A stretch of DNA of 64,000 nucleotides, from assembly GCF_038443385.1 (NCBI RefSeq), contig NZ_CP151726.1, positions 3,038,001-3,102,000 on the forward strand, written 5' to 3'. Below are positions 1 to 9,541 of the stretch, one piece after another (positions within the stretch are counted from its first letter, which is position 1; each line of letters opens with the position of its first letter). Source of the DNA: Stieleria varia. Lineage in GTDB: Bacteria > Planctomycetota > Planctomycetia > Pirellulales > Pirellulaceae. The translations under genes were made by a program, and so were the position numbers. The notes below the pieces were generated by a model that worked only from the letters and a program-made list of their open reading frames with translations, did not search any database and had not been told where the DNA came from.

Positions 1-29
1 GACTCATCCGGCCCGAACACCTTGAAACT

Positions 30-3000
30 GTGCAGAACATGGTCAAACCCCTACTAGAGCGCCGCACGCCGGTAGGTGGTACGTACGCGTTACTGATACT
101 CATCGCGTTCTTTTTCCTGTTGCCGTCGGCGTTTCGATCCGCCCGACTGAGCTTGAACAATCGAGAAAACGACGTCAAAGATTGGTTGCCGGACGATTTC
201 CCCGAGACGGCGGAATTGGAGTGGTTTGCCAACGATTTTGCCGGCGAAAGCTTCGTCCTGGCAACTTGGGAAGGCTGTACGATCGAGGACCAGCGTCTTC
301 GGTTGTTAGAAAAGAAGCTGTTGCACGAGTGCGACACCTACGACCCGGGTGAAGAAATGTCGCCTGAGCAGGCGGCTTATTATCGCAAAGCCAAGGAGAT
401 CGGTCGTGATCTGAGGCTGCTGCCCGCCGGTCGGCAACACGACAATTGGGGCGGCGAGCAAGAAAAGTGGTTGGCCACCCCCGAAGGCCAATGGTACTAC
501 ATCAAGCCGGACGGGCGGTTGTACCGTTGGGAGGCTCACGAGAACGGGGTTTCCTCCGCAGTTCGGACGATCAACCGGGTGCGTGGCAAGTTTGAGTTGA
601 CGGGCAAGTTCGTGGCCGCGTTTGGGGACCAAACCGATTCGACGAAGACCAATCCGTTTTACAACGACACGTCGTTGGTGTGCGCACCATTGTTCCATAC
701 GGTCGAGACCGGCGTCTCGGTGGCAAAGAAACTGTCCGAGGAAGGTGGCCCGTTGTGGCCGCGTGACTTGACCGACAGTTCACGTCGTTCGGTCGTCGCC
801 GAGCGTCTGGCGATGCAGCGACTCAGCGGTGCGTTATTCGCGCCCGCGGTACTGCACGGATTTCAGTGGACGGTTGCCAGTTTCCGCGATGCGATCGCCC
901 CGGAAAAACGAGCTGAATTGCCAGAGGAGTTTGACGTCTTGGTTCAGCGTCAGTTGAACAAACTGATTGATGAGGATTTTGGCGGTGACGTCAAAGCACT
1001 CGCGTCCGCTCCGTCGGCGGTGCGAGACGATGCGTTTTACAGCGTGTTTGATGCCGCTGGCGTAGACGCACCGCCGCGTCAAACTTGCCTGTTGATCACG
1101 ATGACCGACTTGGCCAAAGACAACTTGGCCTACGCGTTGGGACGCGGTGTGTTGGGTGGGCCTCGTGGTCGGTTGTTGCAACTCGCTGCGGATTCGGGCG
1201 TCCAGCCCCCCATGCCGCCGTCGATGGCACCGCCACCATTCAATCGCGCCGACGTGGAATCAGCGTCAGGACTGGTTCCGCTGAGAATGGGTGGACCGCC
1301 GGTGGACAACATCGCGATCGACGAAGAAGGCTCGATCACTTTGGTGCGATTGGTCGGATACAGCGTACTGGTCGGAATCTTTTTGTCCTACGTCTGCTTT
1401 CGCAGTGTCAAAATCACCATCATGGTGTTTGTCGTCGGAGGCTCCGCAGCGATGCTCAGCATGGCGTTTGTCGGCTGGACCAACGGCCGGGTCGACGCCA
1501 TTTTGATGAGCATGCCGTCGTTGGTCTATGTGCTTGGGCTATCCGGTGCCATTCATGTGATCAACTATTATCGCGACGAAGTGCGTGAGGGTGGTCACTC
1601 GGGCGCCGCGGGCCGCGCGTTGAAGCACGCGGCGGTCCCTTGCAGTCTTGCTGCACTGACGACCGCCATCGGCTTGGTTTCTTTGTACACGAGTAACCTT
1701 GCGCCGATCAGCAACTTTGGACTCTACGCCGCCATCGGAGTGATCGCGACCCTCGCGGTTCTGTTTTCGTATTTGCCTGCCGCGTTGCAGGTCTTTATCA
1801 CGGACACGCATCGCTCGAACGAAAAGCCAGTGGCAGAGGAAACGCCTGCCAAAGCTGAGGAGCCGGCGGAGTCCTGGCTGTCCGATCAATGGGCAGCGGT
1901 GGGGCGTTGGATCACGGGGCACCATGCCCTGGTCACGACGACTTGTTTGCTGGTCCTGGTGATCGGCAGCATTGGTTTGACCAAGATCAAGACTTCCGTT
2001 CAGTTGCTGAAACTGTTTGATCAGGATGCCCGCATCATTCGCGACTATGCCTGGCTGGAGGACAATTTCGGCAAGCTGGTGCCGATGGAGTTGGTGCTTC
2101 GCGTGCCGCCGTCGATGCAAGCCATTGAGCGAGTCGATGAGCCAACCGATGACGGTTCCGGCGATGGAATTGTTGAGAGTGCCAATGAGTCGCTTGCCGA
2201 CGTTGACCCGGTCGACGCGACTCGTCGATTGGGAGTACTGGAGCGAGTGGAAGCAGTGGCTCGCATCAATCGCGTGGTCCGCAATACGTTGGGCGAACCC
2301 GGCTTGGGAATCGTCGGTCAAGCGATGAGTGCCGATACGTTCTTGCCGCCACTGCCCGAACCGGACAACGGCTATTGGAACACGCGGTCGTTGTATCGCA
2401 AGAGCCTGATTTCCGGACGTGCGGACTTGCTGCAGAGCGATTACCTCCGCATCGAAGACTCTGGGCCGTATGAGGGCAGCGAACTGTGGCGAATCAGTTT
2501 GCGTGTCGACGCGTTGTCAGACGTTGATTACGGACACTTCATCAACACCCTGCGAACCTCTGTCGAACCCGTTTTGCGAGCTTACGACGCGAGGCAGGAA
2601 ATTTTGCGTCAGTTATGCACTTCACCCACGGGCGAGCCCGCAGCGATGAGTGGCAAGCAAAAAGTGTTGATCGTGGGCCGCTCCAAACCAGCACCTTCCT
2701 CCGAGACATCCATGTTGCTCTCAACATTCGATGGCCAGGATGGCAGCGGCGCGATGGCGGACGACACGGGGCAATCACAGATCGATACCGAAGCGATCTA
2801 TTACTCGACTCTGAATGAGTTGTTGCAGGGCGAGAAGATTGCACGTCCGACTTGGGTGGACCCCAACTCGTCGGACACGCCGATTAAGATCGATGACCCG
2901 AAATGGCAGAACCTGATTGCCAGTCGCGACGCGGTCATTTGGGTCGGTGACGACGAGAAAGTAAAAGCGAGCTTGAGCGGTGCCAAACGGCTGATCGATG

Positions 3001-3896
3001 CTCAGGCGATCTTGAACAAGGACGTCCATCCGAGTTTGGTCGGTGATCGGATTCCCGATGTGGTCGGATCGGGCGGACCCGATAGCACGGGCTTGCAAGC
3101 GGTTTACACGGGCGTTGTGCCGGTGGTTTACAAAGCTCAGCGTACTTTGCTGGCCAGTTTGGTCGAGTCCATCGGGTTGGCCTTTGTGTTGATCGCGTTG
3201 GTGATGGTGATGTTGCTCAATCCAGGCCGGTCATTTCTGTCGGGGCTCGCTCCGTCCAACTTCGGCAACGGTTTGATGGCCGGATTGATCTCAATGATCC
3301 CGAACGTCTTTCCTGTGCTGTTGATTTTTGGACTCATGGGTCATTGGGGCCGACTGGTGGACATCGGAACCATGATGACGGCGTCGGTTGCCATGGGTGT
3401 GGCAGTCGATGACACGATCCACTTTCTCAGTTGGTTCCGATCCTATCTCGACAAGGGATATTCACGCATCGAGGCGGTGGTGCAAACCTATCGGCGTGTG
3501 GGTCCCGCGATGACTCAGACGACCTTGGTGGGTGGGCTTGGCCTTTTCGTCTTTGCCTTGTCGACGTTCACGCCCACACAGCGTTTCGGTACCTTGATGC
3601 TGGTGATGCTTGCGGCCGCGTTGGTGGGTGACTTGGTCCTCTTGCCTGCGTTGTTGGCCGGACCGATCGGACGATTCTTCAAACCGCGTGTGGGCACCAA
3701 GCCGCCAACAGAGACCAGCCCCACTGACTCGAGTGTTCCGCAGCCTGGCGAGATGGCCCGAGAGGATGTCGAACCGGCGGTGCCGGAAAAAGACGGAGAG
3801 TATGAAGCGTCTCCCGAAGAAGAGTCACTGCCCCATCTGAGAGTACATTTTCCGCACTCGGGCAGCGACAGCAAGCGACCGCTCAAAGGCCGCTGA
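30..3896 (+). CDS. RND-superfamily (MMPL/HAE3-like) transporter
   Basis: This is a large inner-membrane transporter of the RND superfamily, probably exporting a hydrophobic or lipid-like substrate (inferred from the family). The layout is the RND duplication. One membrane helix lies near residues 17-35, followed by a long periplasmic loop and a helix bundle around residues 437-590. A further helix is near 634-655, followed by a second periplasmic loop and a bundle from about 1075 to 1225. The segment VAVDDTIHFLSWFRSY near residue 1124 is the conserved RND helix containing charged residues. The tail after about 1230 is acidic and proline-rich. The frame opens with GTG at 30, but ATG at 39 is the more likely start. 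The frame is open to the window edge, so an upstream start cannot be excluded. A family A repeat follows 15 bases after the stop. Confidence 0.88.
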   Translation: MQNMVKPLLERRTPVGGTYALLILIAFFFLLPSAFRSARLSLNNRENDVKDWLPDDFPETAELEWFANDFAGESFVLATWEGCTIEDQRLRLLEKKLLHECDTYDPGEEMSPEQAAYYRKAKEIGRDLRLLPAGRQHDNWGGEQEKWLATPEGQWYYIKPDGRLYRWEAHENGVSSAVRTINRVRGKFELTGKFVAAFGDQTDSTKTNPFYNDTSLVCAPLFHTVETGVSVAKKLSEEGGPLWPRDLTDSSRRSVVAERLAMQRLSGALFAPAVLHGFQWTVASFRDAIAPEKRAELPEEFDVLVQRQLNKLIDEDFGGDVKALASAPSAVRDDAFYSVFDAAGVDAPPRQTCLLITMTDLAKDNLAYALGRGVLGGPRGRLLQLAADSGVQPPMPPSMAPPPFNRADVESASGLVPLRMGGPPVDNIAIDEEGSITLVRLVGYSVLVGIFLSYVCFRSVKITIMVFVVGGSAAMLSMAFVGWTNGRVDAILMSMPSLVYVLGLSGAIHVINYYRDEVREGGHSGAAGRALKHAAVPCSLAALTTAIGLVSLYTSNLAPISNFGLYAAIGVIATLAVLFSYLPAALQVFITDTHRSNEKPVAEETPAKAEEPAESWLSDQWAAVGRWITGHHALVTTTCLLVLVIGSIGLTKIKTSVQLLKLFDQDARIIRDYAWLEDNFGKLVPMELVLRVPPSMQAIERVDEPTDDGSGDGIVESANESLADVDPVDATRRLGVLERVEAVARINRVVRNTLGEPGLGIVGQAMSADTFLPPLPEPDNGYWNTRSLYRKSLISGRADLLQSDYLRIEDSGPYEGSELWRISLRVDALSDVDYGHFINTLRTSVEPVLRAYDARQEILRQLCTSPTGEPAAMSGKQKVLIVGRSKPAPSSETSMLLSTFDGQDGSGAMADDTGQSQIDTEAIYYSTLNELLQGEKIARPTWVDPNSSDTPIKIDDPKWQNLIASRDAVIWVGDDEKVKASLSGAKRLIDAQAILNKDVHPSLVGDRIPDVVGSGGPDSTGLQAVYTGVVPVVYKAQRTLLASLVESIGLAFVLIALVMVMLLNPGRSFLSGLAPSNFGNGLMAGLISMIPNVFPVLLIFGLMGHWGRLVDIGTMMTASVAMGVAVDDTIHFLSWFRSYLDKGYSRIEAVVQTYRRVGPAMTQTTLVGGLGLFVFALSTFTPTQRFGTLMLVMLAAALVGDLVLLPALLAGPIGRFFKPRVGTKPPTETSPTDSSVPQPGEMAREDVEPAVPEKDGEYEASPEEESLPHLRVHFPHSGSDSKRPLKGR

Positions 3897-3910
3897 AACA
3901 CGTCGCTCAA

Positions 3911-3966
3911 AAACACGTAGGCGAGTCTCTCCGAGACTCACAGCTTTCGCGTCTCAGAGAACGTGA
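3911..3966 (+). repeat. Family A gene-end hairpin repeat, copy 1
   Basis: The segment reads acacgtaggcgagtctctcc then gagactc, followed by cgcgtctcagagaacgtg. It contains a gagtctc/gagactc inverted repeat and lies just downstream of the RND gene in the orientation of that gene. Three more copies lie at 4428-4454, 54648-54673 and 55067-55098, each next to a gene 3' end. It probably acts as a terminator or mRNA-end structure (inference). Confidence 0.6.
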
Positions 3967-4427
3967 AAAGTATTGTTGCTGCATATGACCGTGAAGCGGT
4001 CACAGACGGCAGCCGGCTTCACGTTCCCCGCAATCCCCTCAGTCGCGGATGCGACGACAGCATACAGCCTGGGGCGCGAGCCCCAGGTGAACATCGCCCG
4101 ACGCCGCCAACAAGCCGCGGAGCGGCGACAGATTGCATCCGGCCCACCGCGTGCTGTGGGCTACACCAAACGTTTTATGCTGTCGCTGCTCCGCAGCTTC
4201 TGGACGCACTCGCTTGCAGAAACATGGGGTTGGCACCCCATGCTGTATGCTGTCGCTGCTCCGCAGCTATCGGAGCTAACCCGGGGTGCGCTGGCTTCGC
4301 CGCGACCCCAGGCTATGTTGTTTAACCACTTCGTGGTCGGTTTGGAGAATAAGTATCCTCTCCCGTTGCCAAAATCACGCGAAGCGATGATTGCTATGTG
4401 GATTTCGCGACACTTATTTTCCGCACG
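3967..4427. repeat. Gene-free interval with a duplicated 23-mer
   Basis: No convincing gene is seen here; the open frames are short and unlike any family. The interval holds inverted and direct low-copy motifs. A 23-base stretch beginning tatgctgtcgctgctccgca occurs twice, at 4176-4198 and 4246-4268. Segments such as cctggggcgcgagccccagg form short hairpins. It looks like decayed dispersed-repeat material. Confidence 0.5.
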
Positions 4428-4454
4428 TTCCGAGAGACGCGGCTACGTGTTTCT
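4428..4454 (-). repeat. Family A gene-end hairpin repeat, copy 2
   Basis: On the minus strand this reads agaaacacgtagccgcgtct then ctcggaa. It lies 5 bases after the stop codon of the minus-strand barrel gene, so orientation and spacing match the other copies. A role in termination is likely. Confidence 0.6.
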
Positions 4455-4459
4455 CACCC

Positions 4460-5815
4460 TTAGTATCGCAGTTCGACACCGAAGGACAGGCCGTAGATAA
4501 AGATGTCGTCGTCGATACGTACTTGACGTCCCATTGATGGACGGATGGTGGAGTCGACTTGGCTGACCGCGGTAGAGACACCGGACAAGTAGATGAACTC
4601 GCTGCCGGCTCGCACCGTGAGCATTTCGCCGAGTTGGTAACGGACGCCCGAACCGACTTCGAATACACCCGCGATCTCATCGTCGCTTTGCGAGTTGTTC
4701 AAGATGAAGGCCCCATCGTTTTGGAGGTTGACATCCGTGTCGACGAAGTTGGCGTAGACGCCGGCTCGACCACGGAAATCGGTGGACATGTGGCGGCCGA
4801 TCGGAGTCATGACATCCAATCCGACTTGCACCCCATACATTTGATTGTGGGCTCCGCTGGACAGGACGCCGGTTTCGGCCATGTTATTTTGGCTGAGGTA
4901 GAAGTAGTCTTCGTCGAAGTCGATGTAGCGGCCACCGATCAGCAGTTTAGCGGCGTCCCAACCGATCCAAGTCTTGTTGGCTTCCACGCTCCAGTATTCG
5001 CTGGTGTGCCGTTGCTGTTGGATTCCAGCGGTAAAGAAGTTGTCGAGATCCACTGCGGCAACAGGCAGGCCGGGAACAAAGGCAGCATTGAAGGGTGAGT
5101 TCACGGTGTCGCGGACGACCGCTTCACGTTCCCACTCCAGAGGTCCGGTCCAAACCAACTCGTAGCCGTGAACACAATCGGGAACGCTGCCGATGGTGAT
5201 GCGGGGAGCCCATTCGTAGTCGAATTTGCCCATGCCAAAGTTCTGCGCCAGTGTGAATCCGCCGTCGCCGCGACGTTTCATGTACAACGCCTCTGCTGAG
5301 ACGTAGTAGTAAGCAGGGCAGGGAACGCCGCAAGCATCTCCATAGCTGCCATGGCTGCCGTAGCCACTGTATCCACCGTGGCCACCACAGGCACCGCCGC
5401 AGTTGCCGGTCCCACAGCTTTGGCAACTGACTTGCTGGATACCGAATGAGTCGTCGGAGAGCGTTCCGACGGCTTGGCTGATCGCACCAGGGCCGAGTCG
5501 AGTGGGGCCAAAGGCCTGACTGACGCTGCTGCCGACGGTTCCTCCGGAGCCTTTGTTGAGGTCGGCTGCCGTTCGGACGTCGGATGCCCCGATGACCTGA
5601 ACGTTGGAATTGGCAAAGCCGTTGACGTTGCCCATCGGCGAGCCTTGAGGGGCAGACAGTGCCGACCCTTGAGGTTGCGTGGACAGGTAGTTCAACAAGC
5701 CGGATTGAGCGTGCGCCTGGTCACTGCAAGCCGTGGCCAGCAGTGCGACCGCTGCCATCGCAAATGCGCGACTGGCATTTCGGCACACGTTGAATCGGAT
5801 CTGACGGATCTTCAT
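4460..5815 (-). CDS. BBP7-family outer-membrane beta-barrel protein
   Basis: This 451-residue protein starts with a signal peptide (positive N-terminus, hydrophobic run AMAAVALLATA, cleavage likely after AHA near residue 37). A low-complexity segment rich in Ser, Gly and Gln follows. Next comes a Cys/Gly-rich stretch (CQSCGTGNCGGACGG, about residues 131-145). From about residue 165 onward the sequence is aromatic and alternating, typical of an outer-membrane barrel, with motifs such as LLIGGRYIDFDEDYFY and a final ...GVELRY. This pattern matches the planctomycete BBP7 (DUF1551) porin-like family. The substrate is unknown. The Cys-rich segment could be cross-linked or metal-binding. The gene probably has its own promoter in the 117 bases upstream. 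Confidence 0.8.
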   Translation of the reverse strand: MKIRQIRFNVCRNASRAFAMAAVALLATACSDQAHAQSGLLNYLSTQPQGSALSAPQGSPMGNVNGFANSNVQVIGASDVRTAADLNKGSGGTVGSSVSQAFGPTRLGPGAISQAVGTLSDDSFGIQQVSCQSCGTGNCGGACGGHGGYSGYGSHGSYGDACGVPCPAYYYVSAEALYMKRRGDGGFTLAQNFGMGKFDYEWAPRITIGSVPDCVHGYELVWTGPLEWEREAVVRDTVNSPFNAAFVPGLPVAAVDLDNFFTAGIQQQRHTSEYWSVEANKTWIGWDAAKLLIGGRYIDFDEDYFYLSQNNMAETGVLSSGAHNQMYGVQVGLDVMTPIGRHMSTDFRGRAGVYANFVDTDVNLQNDGAFILNNSQSDDEIAGVFEVGSGVRYQLGEMLTVRAGSEFIYLSGVSTAVSQVDSTIRPSMGRQVRIDDDIFIYGLSFGVELRY

Positions 5816-5932
5816 TTCGAACCTCGTGACACGATGCGGACTGATCCGCTGTTGAATGAACCTGTTGGATGGTTGATGACAACGTCAGGTGTCCAATGCC
5901 AGCCTGACGTCACTGCTTAACGCTACAGAGTG

Positions 5933-8218
5933 CTATGGAAAGGTGAGCGAATCTCGCACGGGGACCAAACACGTTTTTCGAACCATACGAACGATCTGCT
6001 TGGCCGTGACCTCGTCCGGGCATCGTCCAGAGACCAACAAATGGTCCTCGTTCTGCGTGACGCGAATCTTGGCCGATGGGAACATTCGTGAAATCGTTTG
6101 ATTCAGCAATTGCGTCTTGTTTCCAAGTGACCCGCCGGTGGATTCGACGGCATCTTGAACTTGGATCTCAAAGGTCTTTACTCGCGTCGGACCGCCGGCT
6201 TCGGTGTCCGCCCACACGACCAGTTTGGTCGAACCGTTCCCCGTGCCGATCAGCTTTAATTGGTTAGGTCCTGACGCGATGACTTGGCAAACATCTTTGT
6301 CGGCCACCGTTACTCGTCGCAGTTGACCGCCGATCGTCAACGATCGCACTTGGGTCCGGGACATGTTCAGTGTCGTCACGGCTTCGACCGCCGGTGGGCT
6401 TGGCTGTGCTCGAAAGCTTGCAGGGCTGGCCGGGACCGACTGACTTGGCGTGTTGCTCTGCGTCGCCGGTGGCAATGTCGGCAGCGATTTGGATTCCGCC
6501 GCCAACAAGTCCGGCAGAGATCGACCGTCCGACATGGGGGTGAAAGTTTCAAAGTCGGCACCAGGTGCCTCGAAGACAACGGTTGCATCTTGTTGCTGGC
6601 GTTGAACCGGGTTGGCTCCTGTGACATCGATCACAGGGGCGACCATCGCAATCGAGTTGTCGGAGCTTTGCACCGAAATCGGCGGAGTCGTGACAGCGAC
6701 CGGCGGACGGTTTCGCGCTTGTTGTGCCGCAACGACTTTTTCATTCTCTCGGATGACGCCAGGCTGCAGTTTTGGTGGTGCATTTTCCGGCGATTCGGAC
6801 TTGTAGAGGATCGATGGTGTCGCCGGCGGATCGGCCAGTAGTACCATGGGCCTGGTCGCCACGATCAAGCCATCGGGTTGCGATGAATCGAACTGCGGGG
6901 CGGCTTTCAATGAAACGGGATCGCTCGCGGCCAACATGTCCTCTGCCGAGTCAGCGGCTTGCTCGTCGCTGAAATCCATCGACGGTGCGATTGCAACAGG
7001 CGACGATCGGGCTGTCAGCGGAGTGGCTCGCTCGATGTCGCTTGCCGACAATGCGACTTCATCTTCGTCCTCGGCTTGGATCACCAGCCGACGTGTCTGA
7101 TCTTCCAGGGTGATCGGTTCCGGCATCGACATGGGATCGCTCGCCGAAGTCGCCGGTGCGCCCGTTGCATTCTGTGATGCGTCGTTGAAAGCAAAGTCGA
7201 CGGGTTCGGCGGGCTGAACAAAACCAAGAGATGCCTGTGGCGACGACACCAGGTCGGCGTCTTCGCTCATCGTGGCGTCGATGGACTCGCTGTGCTGATC
7301 TTCAATCGCACTCTCCGCATCCTCAGCGGTCGTCTCAACATCCGATGCCGGCGTCGCCTCGGATTCTTTATCGGAGAACGTAAAAAAGATCGGCTGAGTT
7401 TCTTGGATGGGCTCGCGACCATCGCGTGCATCGGCAACGGGACGAACCGTCTGTAGAGCGGCAGCCTCCGCTGGCGAAGCCATCGGCGTCAACATGGCCG
7501 CTCCACCGGCATCATCATTTTGACGTGCGAGCGATTGTTTTCGTTCAAATGCGTTGCCCGTCAGATCGCCTTCGTTGTCCGAAGGCTCCACCACCGGCAA
7601 CACGAATTCTTGATTGGCGAGATCCGTCTCTGCCTCGGCACGCACTGGCGATGGAATCGGGTTGCCGAACTCCAGAGTCTGTGATCGATCAATCGCCTGT
7701 GATCCACCCGAACCGATCAAATCGGTCGGCTGGAACGACTCCGACGCGATCAGCGGAACGGCTTGATCCACCAATGGATTCGTAACCGGTTGGCTTGGTG
7801 GCAAAGATTCCGAGATTTGAATCGAAGGCTGGGACGGCTGGACAGGCAGCGCACTCGCCGAGCTGTGGATTGGCATCAGGGTCGACGTGTTTCCCTGCGG
7901 CTTCAATCGAATCGATGTCTTGCTATCTCCCGAGGCGAGCTGTACCGGATACCGGTCGCTTCTCGGCGTGGTAACAAATGGATTGGATTGGACATCACCG
8001 GATGCCGCCTGTGGCACCTCGCGATGGGTGACGATTCGCATCGGTGAGCGAGTCACGGGTGGCGCGATGCTACGAGTTTGTGGCTGCTGTGCGGCCACTG
8101 GAGAAGCAGCCGCGAGAAGCCAGGCGAACAGAACCGCACGTTTGCTCGTGCGACTACGTCGTCCTCGGTGAACTCTCTGTTGTTTTGCGTTACAGTCACG
8201 CATGCCGCGTCCTTGCAT
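5933..8218 (-). CDS. Secreted disordered protein with a CpaC-like pilus/secretin N-domain and BON-like end
   Basis: This 761-residue protein begins with a basic stretch and a signal peptide (FAWLLAAASPVAAQ, about residues 31-44). Around 580 residues rich in Ser, Pro, Ala, Glu and Asp follow and look disordered. Only the last 140 residues look folded. Residues 625-700 (RSLTIGGQLRRVTVADKDVC then QVIASGPNQLKLIGTGNG) resemble the N-terminal domain of CpaC/RcpA secretins. The end (LLNQTISRMFPSAKIRV, then LLVSGRCPDEVTAKQIV) resembles a BON/secretin N1-like fold. No secretin channel domain follows, so it cannot form the pore itself. It may be a pilotin, a scaffold or a cell-envelope adaptor (inference). 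ATG at 8203 is an alternative start. Confidence 0.7.
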   Translation of the reverse strand: MQGRGMRDCNAKQQRVHRGRRSRTSKRAVLFAWLLAAASPVAAQQPQTRSIAPPVTRSPMRIVTHREVPQAASGDVQSNPFVTTPRSDRYPVQLASGDSKTSIRLKPQGNTSTLMPIHSSASALPVQPSQPSIQISESLPPSQPVTNPLVDQAVPLIASESFQPTDLIGSGGSQAIDRSQTLEFGNPIPSPVRAEAETDLANQEFVLPVVEPSDNEGDLTGNAFERKQSLARQNDDAGGAAMLTPMASPAEAAALQTVRPVADARDGREPIQETQPIFFTFSDKESEATPASDVETTAEDAESAIEDQHSESIDATMSEDADLVSSPQASLGFVQPAEPVDFAFNDASQNATGAPATSASDPMSMPEPITLEDQTRRLVIQAEDEDEVALSASDIERATPLTARSSPVAIAPSMDFSDEQAADSAEDMLAASDPVSLKAAPQFDSSQPDGLIVATRPMVLLADPPATPSILYKSESPENAPPKLQPGVIRENEKVVAAQQARNRPPVAVTTPPISVQSSDNSIAMVAPVIDVTGANPVQRQQQDATVVFEAPGADFETFTPMSDGRSLPDLLAAESKSLPTLPPATQSNTPSQSVPASPASFRAQPSPPAVEAVTTLNMSRTQVRSLTIGGQLRRVTVADKDVCQVIASGPNQLKLIGTGNGSTKLVVWADTEAGGPTRVKTFEIQVQDAVESTGGSLGNKTQLLNQTISRMFPSAKIRVTQNEDHLLVSGRCPDEVTAKQIVRMVRKTCLVPVRDSLTFP

Positions 8219-8451
8219 CCAGTCAGTGGAAATCGGTAGGCCGTCTTCGGCGCACCGCCGGTCGTGCTCCGCCGCACGTCAACAGTCGTGCCCTTGAGCA
8301 CCTCACGGATTCAGCTGCCGGCGTCAGACCAGCAGCCCTGAATGCCTGCGCACTCAATGTCCGTTGGGATTGGTATCGGATTCCAGTTGCCCCGACATTA
8401 ACGATTCTGGCGGTCCGACCGCTTGTACGGCTGGTGCCTGTCGCAACGAAG

Positions 8452-9300
8452 CTACGTTTCAGACCGATTACGCATCGCCTCGTACGCGATCACGGCGGCG
8501 GAAACGGACACGTTCAAGCTATCAACATGCCCATTCATGGGGATTCGCACGCCCGAAACGGCTTGTCCCCCAACGGTTTTCCAGCGTTGTGCCAGGCCTT
8601 GAGATTCACTGCCCAGCAAGATCGCCAGGGGGCCAGACCAATCCACCGTCCAAAGTGATTGAGACGATTCGACACGCGCCGCCAGGACGCGAAAACCGCC
8701 TGAGACAAAGAACGCTTCCAACTCCTCGTCTTGGGCTTGTGCGTGCGGCACCGTGAAAACTGCACCCAAGCTGTTCCGGATTGCGTTGGGATTGAACGCA
8801 TCAGCACCATTACCGCTCAAGATGACCGCATCGACACCGACGGCATCGGCACAGCGGAACACGGCACCGATGTTTCCCGGTTTTTCCAGTCCGTCCAGGA
8901 CCAGAATCAGGGGCGCGGGGGGCAGTCGCTCTGCAAGTCCGGCCAAGCCACATTCTGGCTGCTGGAATTCCGAGACGACCCCGCGTGATGACTGGCCGTA
9001 GGAGATTTTGTTCAACAAGTCGTCCGAAACGAATCGCATGACGCCATCGGCCAGCACTTTTTCGCCCCGCGGACGCCCCAATTGTTCAAGCACTTGTTGG
9101 TTAGGTCGCTGGCCACCTGGGTCACCAGATTCGGCCGCGACGTACAGCCCAATGAGATCCAGGCCGCCTTCCAAAGCACGCAGAGTTTCACGCCAGCCGT
9201 CCACGAGCACGCGTTTCTCGCGTCGACGTGTGCGATTGTCTCGCATCCGGATCAAATGCTTGATCGTGGGATTGGCATGACTGCGAAGAACCTCGCCCAC
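8452..9300 (-). CDS. SpoU/TrmH-family rRNA or tRNA 2'-O-methyltransferase
   Basis: The protein is a SAM-dependent RNA ribose methyltransferase with a trefoil-knot SPOUT fold. Three family motifs are present: DGLEKPGNIGAVFRCADAVG (about residues 136-155), LLGSESQGL (228-236) and IPMNGHVDSLNVSVSAAV (253-270). The N-terminal part (RSHANPTIKHLIRMRDNRTR) matches the RNA-binding domain of the TrmH/RlmB/TsnR group. The frame is open back to 9561, but that would overlap the start of the divergent gene at 9542 and add 87 residues with no family character. I chose GTG at 9300, preceded by gggagagag about four bases upstream, giving 282 residues. The exact RNA target cannot be told from sequence. Confidence 0.85.
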   Translation of the reverse strand: MGEVLRSHANPTIKHLIRMRDNRTRRREKRVLVDGWRETLRALEGGLDLIGLYVAAESGDPGGQRPNQQVLEQLGRPRGEKVLADGVMRFVSDDLLNKISYGQSSRGVVSEFQQPECGLAGLAERLPPAPLILVLDGLEKPGNIGAVFRCADAVGVDAVILSGNGADAFNPNAIRNSLGAVFTVPHAQAQDEELEAFFVSGGFRVLAARVESSQSLWTVDWSGPLAILLGSESQGLAQRWKTVGGQAVSGVRIPMNGHVDSLNVSVSAAVIAYEAMRNRSET

Positions 9301-9541
9301 TGTTCTCTCTCCCAGTACTCTGTCGTTGGGGGCTCGCGTCACTCTTGTGTCATCCGGAGTTGCGTAGGAGGTTGAAATTGTCGACGTGTTGCGACGATCG
9401 GCCACAGATTCGATGCCGTCGGTAAACCGGAAAACGATTTTCCTGACTGCTTTTTTGGTGTCACGCCAGCGGCTCGTCGATGCATTTTGATATTCTGCTG
9501 GGCCTCCCCATCCTACTACAGCATCGCGCGACGAACAGATC

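Noticed and set aside
1085..1588. Alternative-frame ORFs inside the RND transporter and other long genes
   Set aside because: High-GC coding frames produce long shadow frames; none shows a family or a start signal.
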